Part shown: one piece after another, positions 58,772-64,000 of the stretch
How the letters are laid out: each line of letters begins with the position of its first letter
How positions within the stretch are numbered: the first letter of the stretch is position 1
From: Ampelomyces quisqualis
Lineage: Eukaryota > Ascomycota > Dothideomycetes > Pleosporales > Phaeosphaeriaceae
DNA: 64,000 bases
NCBI GenBank assembly: GCA_018398575.1
Contig: JAGTXZ010000024.1
Span: forward strand, 1,178,001-1,242,000
Direction of reading: 5' to 3'
The notes under the pieces: generated by a model
What the model saw: only the letters and a program-made list of their open reading frames with translations
The model's database searches: none
What the model was told of the DNA's origin: nothing
Made by a program: the position numbers and the translations under genes

Positions 58772-59676
58772 CTCGCTGGTAGGCTGCTTGGCGTGGGTGT
58801 TTGCACTGGTATTCTGGTGATTGGGACGAAATGGTACGTATCCTACTAAATGCTGATAGGTGCCTTTATATATGTAGAGAAGTGGTATCAACAGATTGTC
58901 CTTGCGTGGGTGCGTGGTTGGATATGTTGCCGGTAACCAAAAACTGCCACGCTAGGTAACGAGTGACCCCCTCCCACTCCCCGATCGCTCAGCTCCCACC
59001 AAAGACTGCCACTAGACCGCACTTGCAATATCAACACTTGGGACCCTTCACTAAAAATCAAATATGGACAATTGGACAAGACAGGATGCGACGATGTTGC
59101 TGGGAGGCGCAGCGCGCTACAATGTCTACAGAACTATAAAAGGACGCAAGGTAGGCATTTGGCGCGCTGTACAACCTCTACGCGCAGGTTGTATGCCTAA
59201 CCGAAGGATTGCAGCCAACGAACGCTGAAGGGAACGTGATTCGTGAGCATAAAACTGCGCTGGACGCGCAAGATCTTGACCCTACTGCAGCCTAGCAAGA
59301 CCGATGAAAGCCGACGGAATAGCAAGGATATAATAGCAAAGATTTGCTCGTATTTTAGAACACTTAGCCAGTCTTGTTAGCAGTTTGTCCCCCAGGTTGG
59401 GCACAGCGTTCATAGGCAATTCCTTAGCCAATGTTAAAGCTTTTGACATGACTAAGATTGCACTTTCTCCTAATGCAGTTGTATAGACGTTTCAACACGT
59501 TTTCTAGTGTTGCAAGTGATTGTATTTAGTTTGATAAGCGAGTGTGCCTACGCAAAGGAAACCTACCGCTCAAAACTGCCTGCTAGTCTTATTTTAGCGT
59601 GAAGCTGTTCTCCATTGATAAGTGTTAATTTGGCCTGATTATAAACAATATAATTTCGTAGCTGGTTATCGACTCC
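58772..59676. other. Intergenic region upstream of the tRNA
   Basis: About 900 bp. A short plus-strand run (about 59160-59290; LYNLYAQVVCLTEGLQPTNA) looks protein-like but is only some 45 codons and unassigned. No other feature seen. Confidence 0.35.
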
Positions 59677-59835
59677 GACAAGTTGGCCGAGGTAAGACAT
59701 CCGCCCGCCAACACTCCTTGTCTCGTCTAACATCTACCAGTGGTTATGGCGTGTGACTCAAGCGAAAGCTTTCCAGTGCATACTGGCGCATTCTCATGGG
59801 CTTTGCCCGCGTGGGTTCGAATCCCACACTTGTCA
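59677..59835 (+). tRNA. tRNA-Leu(CAA) with anticodon intron and an extra GT-AG insertion in the D-loop
   Basis: Acceptor strands GACAAGT (59677-59683) and ACTTGTC (59828-59834) pair perfectly, with discriminator A at 59835. The T-arm is GTGGG-TTCGAAT-CCCAC, the long variable arm GGGC-TTT-GCCC, and the anticodon loop CTCAAG with anticodon CAA. A usual 37/38 intron of about 28 bp lies at 59763-59790. Additionally the D-loop/A-box (TGGCCGAG^TGG) is split by 49 bp at 59692-59740. A T5 run at 59842-59846 is a Pol III terminator. The anticodon stem as I fold it has one T-T mismatch, so decay is possible. Confidence 0.85.
59692..59740 (+). other. Spliceosomal-intron-like insertion inside the tRNA
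   Basis: 49 bp, beginning GTAAGA and ending CTACCAG, with a perfect CTAAC branch site 14 bases from the end; the same size and signals as the protein-gene introns in this window. Removing it joins GGCCGAG to TGGTTATGGC and restores a normal D-arm and A-box. Confidence 0.75.
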
Positions 59836-59841
59836 ACATTC

Positions 59842-59846
59842 TTTTT
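59842..59846 (+). terminator. RNA polymerase III terminator
   Basis: A run of five T starting seven bases after the tRNA discriminator base. Confidence 0.8.
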
Positions 59847-59847
59847 G

Positions 59848-61071
59848 CCCCTTCTACCATTACCCTGCTGGTGCATGGAGAATCAACACCTTTGTTGAAA
59901 CCCGCGGGTTGTTTTTGGCTAGCAGAAAGAAAGCAACATGGCGTGGGTGGATATGCAAATGTTCGATGTCGCATGTCGCAAGGTCATCGCAGACAGACGC
60001 CCGTGGCAGCTGTCGCTATCGAAGATTTGACGACGGACCAGCTGACCAGCACTTTCAGGATGGGGACTGCTGTGCGGGCTTCCATGTTTATGCAGGAGCG
60101 CCGTTGACTGCACAAGTCGGGTAGAAGGACAAACGCCGCCCAGTACATTCCTCTTGACATTTGCGGACGCAAGCAATTGTCTACAGCGAGTCTGAAGAGC
60201 AGGGAGAGATCGGGCGATGAGGGGGTAGGGAGGACGGAGAAGGAGTTGGGTAGGAGATCTGCAGGCATTCAGTATCTTCACTTTCTGTCGCGATGTGATC
60301 AAACCTGTGCTTTTGGAATTTCTTCTAGACGGTAGGTATGTATGTACGCTGTGCTTTTATCACTCGTGTTGATGGCTGCAAACACTGTTCGAGGCGCTTT
60401 TGGTCTTCTTCACGGGTTTTGTCGCAGCTTCTTCCCCGTCTCTTCCACTTCGCAACTAGGTCTTCTAGTCCAGCCTTTGAATGAGTTCTTCGCCATCACC
60501 AGGCTTTTAGAATTGCCCTTGGATATAGCATCATTACGATGCGCTTCGGAGAAGTTGCGCATGACCAGCTGCCTTATGAGACCGTGCTACCTTCTACCTG
60601 ATGTGGTGGCTCATTTGTCGTGACGAAGAATTCGTAGTTCCAGTCATTTGTGCCCACAGCTCACCTCTAGTCCCACTCTTTCGCTACTGCGTTGGCAATA
60701 TCTAGCTGAATGAGGCTTCTGCTAATGAGCGCGTATGAGATTAGGGGTGAAGTGATGGTTTTAGAGACTGAGAATGTGGCATTCATGGTCGGAACATGTA
60801 GAAAAAAGAGGAGGATTTGGTTCCGCACCAAGTTAGGGCAACTTTGCGGCTGCTGTTGCATCATGGCTTCCTCCTCGGAGAGCGAAATGGCGGCGAAAAA
60901 GAAGATTCCTAATTTCCTTTCAGAACGATATGCCTCTGTCCAGTACTTTGCACCAAGCCCTGCTACAGCATTTCGCTGCTTCAGCATTGTCCTGTCTTCC
61001 CATCATCTGCATGACGAAAAGGCATTTCACCACAAACCCTTCGCAAACCCTTTCGACGTCCCTCGCCCCTC
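59848..61071. other. Intergenic, no confident gene
   Basis: About 1.2 kb. A 93-codon plus frame at 60342-60623 and the 286-codon plus frame starting at 60710 have no recognisable content; the latter runs antisense through the small hypothetical gene and is probably its shadow. Confidence 0.35.
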
Positions 61072-61557
61072 TCAAACAATAGGTCCATCCCAAAACATGC
61101 CCTTGTCTAACTCCTCTGCAAACCCCTTAGCCAACGGCGCCCCCTCCCCCGTCTTTTTCCCCGCACACAACGCCCCATCATTCCTATCCACCTCTTCATT
61201 CCTCCCATTCCTTCCGCCTCTACCCCTTCCACCCCCCATTTCCCCACGAGCATTCCCACCCTCATCCCCCCTCGCTACCCTGTTCTGCCGATGCAACATG
61301 CCCTCATGCAACTCGCCCTTCAACTCCTCACGCCCATCTCTTTCCTCCGTGGTATACTTGAACGTAGTCCACGCGAAGACTTGGTTCTCGAGACCCTTTG
61401 GGGCGCGGCCTTGGCGCACGGCAACGGGGACGTTGAGCTGCAGTGCGGCGTCGCGGTCTGTGGCGAGGGCCGTGTCGTGGTCGAAGCGAGCGCGGCCGAG
61501 GTCTGCGAGTTCGGTCGTGGAGTGGAAGTACTTGGCGTCTGAGTCGGGGTTGGTCAT
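61072..61557 (-). CDS. Hypothetical small basic/glycine-rich protein
   Basis: 161 residues with a good start context (CACCATGACC). The N-terminal 70 residues look structured (KYFHSTTELADLGRARFD; GLENQVFAWTTFKYTTEERD); the middle is an RGG-like Gly/Arg segment (ARGEMGGGRGRGGRNGRN), a type of sequence often found in RNA-binding proteins. Family not recognised. A longer plus-strand frame (60710-61570) covers the same bases; I prefer the minus frame because its composition is protein-like whereas the other is Ser/Pro-rich and lacks any motif. Confidence 0.5.
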   Translation of the reverse strand: MTNPDSDAKYFHSTTELADLGRARFDHDTALATDRDAALQLNVPVAVRQGRAPKGLENQVFAWTTFKYTTEERDGREELKGELHEGMLHRQNRVARGDEGGNARGEMGGGRGRGGRNGRNEEVDRNDGALCAGKKTGEGAPLAKGFAEELDKGMFWDGPIV

Positions 61558-62158
61558 GGTGATTTGGTGAGCTGAAGGTGGTGATTGTGAGAGTTCTGCG
61601 TGGTAGTAGATGGGAATAGATGACGGGGGATGGAGAATGGTTGGGAGATGGCTTACGTGTGTGGTGCTGTTGTGCTGGTGTAGTAGTGAGCGACTGCTTC
61701 TGACGCAGGAAAGAGAGTGCGCCTGAGGTTGCTGTGTGGGACTAGAGAGTTTTCAAGTTGGATGAATGCGGAAGATGAAGCTGATACCGCGGTATTAAGA
61801 TGGCTCAGGAGCGTAAGATGAGTGTGAGTATGAGGAAAGATGAGTGCGAGTATGAAGAAAGCTGAGTCGCGAGCGAGTTTGATGTATTGCTCCTTCCGTT
61901 TGCGTGTTTGTGGGAAACCTAGCTCACCGCACCTTCTCATGCTGAATGCAAGGCCGTTTGCACCTCAAGGTGAAAGCTAGCGGGCTTTGGATAGTAGTTA
62001 AAATTGAGAAAAAGACAAAAGAAAAGACAGGTAGCATCGGCTCCAGCCTGCAGAGCGAACAGCAGCTTGGGAGCCTCACGTGAAATATCACATTAAAAGG
62101 AAAGGAAACTATGCTGTTGCCATATCTTTATGCTGCACCTTCAATACCAATCCCGCGC
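61558..62158. other. Intergenic, no gene seen
   Basis: 600 bp between two minus-strand genes, containing the promoter of the small hypothetical gene and the 3' side of the methyltransferase gene. A TGAGTGCGAGTATGA-type motif repeats twice around 61818-61856. Confidence 0.4.
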
Positions 62159-63499
62159 TCACCCAGACTTCTTAAAGTGCTGATGCACAACCCCACAAAA
62201 GCTCTCCCACAAGACCCGATCGGTTCCTCGCAGCCACTGCAACTCGACTTCTCTTGCCAGGCCTATCACCCTGACTCGAAACGCCAGCTCGACTTTCCTG
62301 TCGTCACCTTGCATGTCGACGACGCGCTCCCTCTGCTTCCGCTCATATGCGCGACGATACGCCCGACTCCATACATTTCCACTAGCTTCACCGACGCCAC
62401 TTGACGTTTGGTCGTCCCAGGCCCACGACAAGTCGAGCGCTGTTATATGCGTGGTGATGGTGTCTTTTGCTGCGTCTGGGGATATGGTTGCGGGAAGTTG
62501 AATTGTATACGAAGTGGGAAAGGGCAGGTATTCGTTTGCGATTGTTTCGATGCGCGCAATGCTCTGTTCTCGTCAGCTCTTCAAGCGCTCTTACATGAAA
62601 TATTCATTGCGACTCACATTTCTCGGCCTGAGGTCACCAAAGCTCCACGCAACGACCCAGCGCTTGGTGCTTGACCCGGTATCTACAACGCCAACTGCCC
62701 AGTTTGTGATGCTGTGCTTCTTTAGTAGTTTGATGATTGCTTTTGCGCTTGACAATTTGCCTAGCATACTGCTGTACCATTGAACCTTGTCCTTCAGCAC
62801 TAGACTTTCATTAACAATTCGGGTGACGAAGCCTAAATCGCCTTCCGGGCACACCATTTCCACTTCTGCACCGGTGCATACCGCATTCGGTCTCCAGCTC
62901 TTGCCTTCGCCCTTGAGGCTCGCTGACATGTCAGCGATATCGTTGAAAAAGGGCGGGTTGCACATGGTGAAGTCTAGATGATCGACACCCAAGCCTTGAT
63001 GGGGAATCAGTGGATTAAGCTCGGTCGTCTGAAGGAGCGTGGTTCGAGTCATGAGATGGTTAACGGCGAGATTGCGTGCTGCTGATTCGAAACTCTTCTT
63101 GTCCGTGTCCGTTGCGCACATTGTCCAGTTGGGGCGTGATCGTAGGCAGAGCATGGTGTATATGGCAGATGCTCCCGTGCCTATATCCAGACCCTTCACC
63201 GTTCGCTCCGGGGCATACTTGTTGTGATAGTCTGGGGAGGTGGAGTCAATTAGGCTCTGTATCCACGACACGTAGTTCCAGCGATTCGGTATTGGCGGGC
63301 AGAGACGGTCGTCTGGTACATGGAGAAGCAGACCAAAGTCGGTTTTCAATATGGCTTTTGACAGTGTCTTGACCGTCTCCGGGTCCTGGAAGTCTGGTTT
63401 TCCCAAGCTCTTCTGCCACATTTGCTTGAAGTCTGCATCTTTCTTGGAGAGGGCCTTGAAGTCGATCGAGTCGTATGGGGGCCGCTGGGCGATGTCCAT
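62159..63499 (-). CDS. METTL16: METTL16-type RNA N6-adenosine methyltransferase
   Basis: A class-I SAM methyltransferase of the METTL16/YbiN (Methyltransf_10) family; its relatives methylate an adenosine in U6 snRNA or rRNA. Minus-strand exons 62618-63499 and 62159-62563, intron 62564-62617 (gtgagt...gaacag), 428 residues. The entry text PPYDSIDFKALSKKDADFKQ and the SAM-binding GLDIGTGASAIYTML are typical, and the catalytic NPPF motif is in FTMCNPPFFND. A GEGKSWRPNAVCTGAEVEM stretch, also conserved in the family, follows. The C-terminal exon corresponds to the less conserved accessory part. The frame is intact. Confidence 0.93.
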
Positions 63500-63755
63500 C
63501 GAAGGAGCTGGATTTCACGAACCCTGAATCCAAACGGGAGAAAGAAAGTGTGTTGGTGTTGGAGAATGGGAGCATGTGAGCATTTGGAGGAGGCTTGGGC
63601 TAGGCGCACAGACCAGCTACGCGATGATTGGCTCAGAGATGATGAGATGGCAAGGACGATGTATTGTGTACATTTGTACATTTGATATACAGCTGGAGGG
63701 GAGCAATGGTTCCCAACCCACTACTGTCTGAGACAGCAATTGCAGCCCTGAAAGT

Positions 63756-64000
63756 CTAGATCAAGAATGGTCCGTCGTAGGCGCCATCGGGTTCCTGGAG
63801 GCGTACCTGTTCGAGGGAGGGAACCGTTCCTGGCTTGTAGAATCCGAGCAGCGTGTCCATGTCGTCTTCGGTCATTGAGCAGAGCTCGTCGAGTGTGTAC
63901 TGTTCGCAGACCTTGGACATCCTGCCTGTGTTAGCATTCCGACGTGCCCTGTCGATTCACGCCACATACCACTGCATCCTCTTGGGGCCCTCTTCGATGT
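63756..64000 (-). CDS. Unknown gene, 3' end only
   Basis: The minus-strand terminal exon 63756-63921 reads MSKVCEQYTLDELCSMTEDD and ends QEPDGAYDGPFLI plus stop. It joins by the intron 63922-63969 (gtatgt...gctaac...ggcag) to an exon that runs off the window (IEEGPKRMQW). The phase closes as TG|G. The acidic helical segment is not one I recognise. Confidence 0.6.

Noticed and set aside
60710..61570. 286-codon plus-strand frame
   Set aside because: Runs antisense to the small minus-strand gene and is Ser/Pro-rich without motifs; not excluded without RNA data.
1..64000. CRISPR arrays, plasmid origins, bacterial operons, rRNA genes
   Set aside because: Nothing of the kind seen; the window is eukaryotic with spliceosomal introns.

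Overview
This is nuclear DNA from a filamentous ascomycete (Pezizomycotina). Genes carry several 44-101 bp GT-AG introns with CTAAC/CTGAC-type branch sites. The middle of the window is a roughly 30-kb AT-rich island of dead retrotransposons whose reading frames are broken mostly where a Gln codon (CAA/CAG) would become TAA/TAG, the signature of repeat-induced point mutation (RIP). Gene content and style fit a Dothideomycete, probably Pleosporales; I cannot name the species.

Left gene-rich arm (1-15.1 kb): 3' part of ETF alpha (+), a TOK-type two-pore-domain K+ channel (+), debris of a NACHT/ankyrin NLR-like locus, an F-box-like protein (-), mitochondrial malate dehydrogenase (+), a carnitine acetyltransferase built for dual mitochondrial/peroxisomal targeting (-), an APH-kinase relic, and an RNA polymerase I RPA12-type subunit (-). 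ETF, MDH and carnitine acetyltransferase all serve mitochondrial/peroxisomal acetyl and fatty-acid oxidation, but they look like ordinary neighbours rather than a cluster. A 621-bp hAT-type MITE with a perfect 8-bp target duplication sits just upstream of the RPA12 start codon.

RIP island (about 16.4-47.65 kb): the core is one nested structure, 18000-47650. Four LTR elements can be delimited exactly because each still has its 5-bp target duplication: an outer element (GGTTT, 177-bp LTRs, coding on the minus strand), into which were inserted Gypsy-1 (GTTTT, 282-bp LTRs, + strand, chromodomain integrase), a 580-bp TRIM/SMART (CTTGC, 213-bp LTRs) and Gypsy-2 (GAGGT, 299-bp LTRs, + strand). With the insertions removed the outer element is about 13.3 kb. 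Besides gag-pol it contains an SF1 (UPF1-like) helicase relic between integrase and 3' LTR, an unusual cargo. Gypsy-1 also holds two inverted 845-bp foldback elements and an antisense Cys-rich/Lys-rich reading frame.

Right arm (47.65-64 kb): a seven-exon terpene synthase (+), a methionine-permease-like APC transporter (-), a TauD/TfdA dioxygenase (-), a Copia-protease-region-derived single-copy-looking protein (-), a tRNA-Leu(CAA) gene, a small hypothetical gene (-), a METTL16-type RNA methyltransferase (-) and the 3' end of an unknown gene (-).

Most notable: (i) a tRNA-Leu gene whose D-loop/A-box is interrupted by 49 bp with every signal of a spliceosomal intron; (ii) one strong and one probable [D1,2] stwintron, each required to keep the reading frame (K+ channel and permease genes); (iii) the helicase-bearing outer retroelement. 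Exon structures were derived by eye from splice signals and reading-frame continuity, with no database search.
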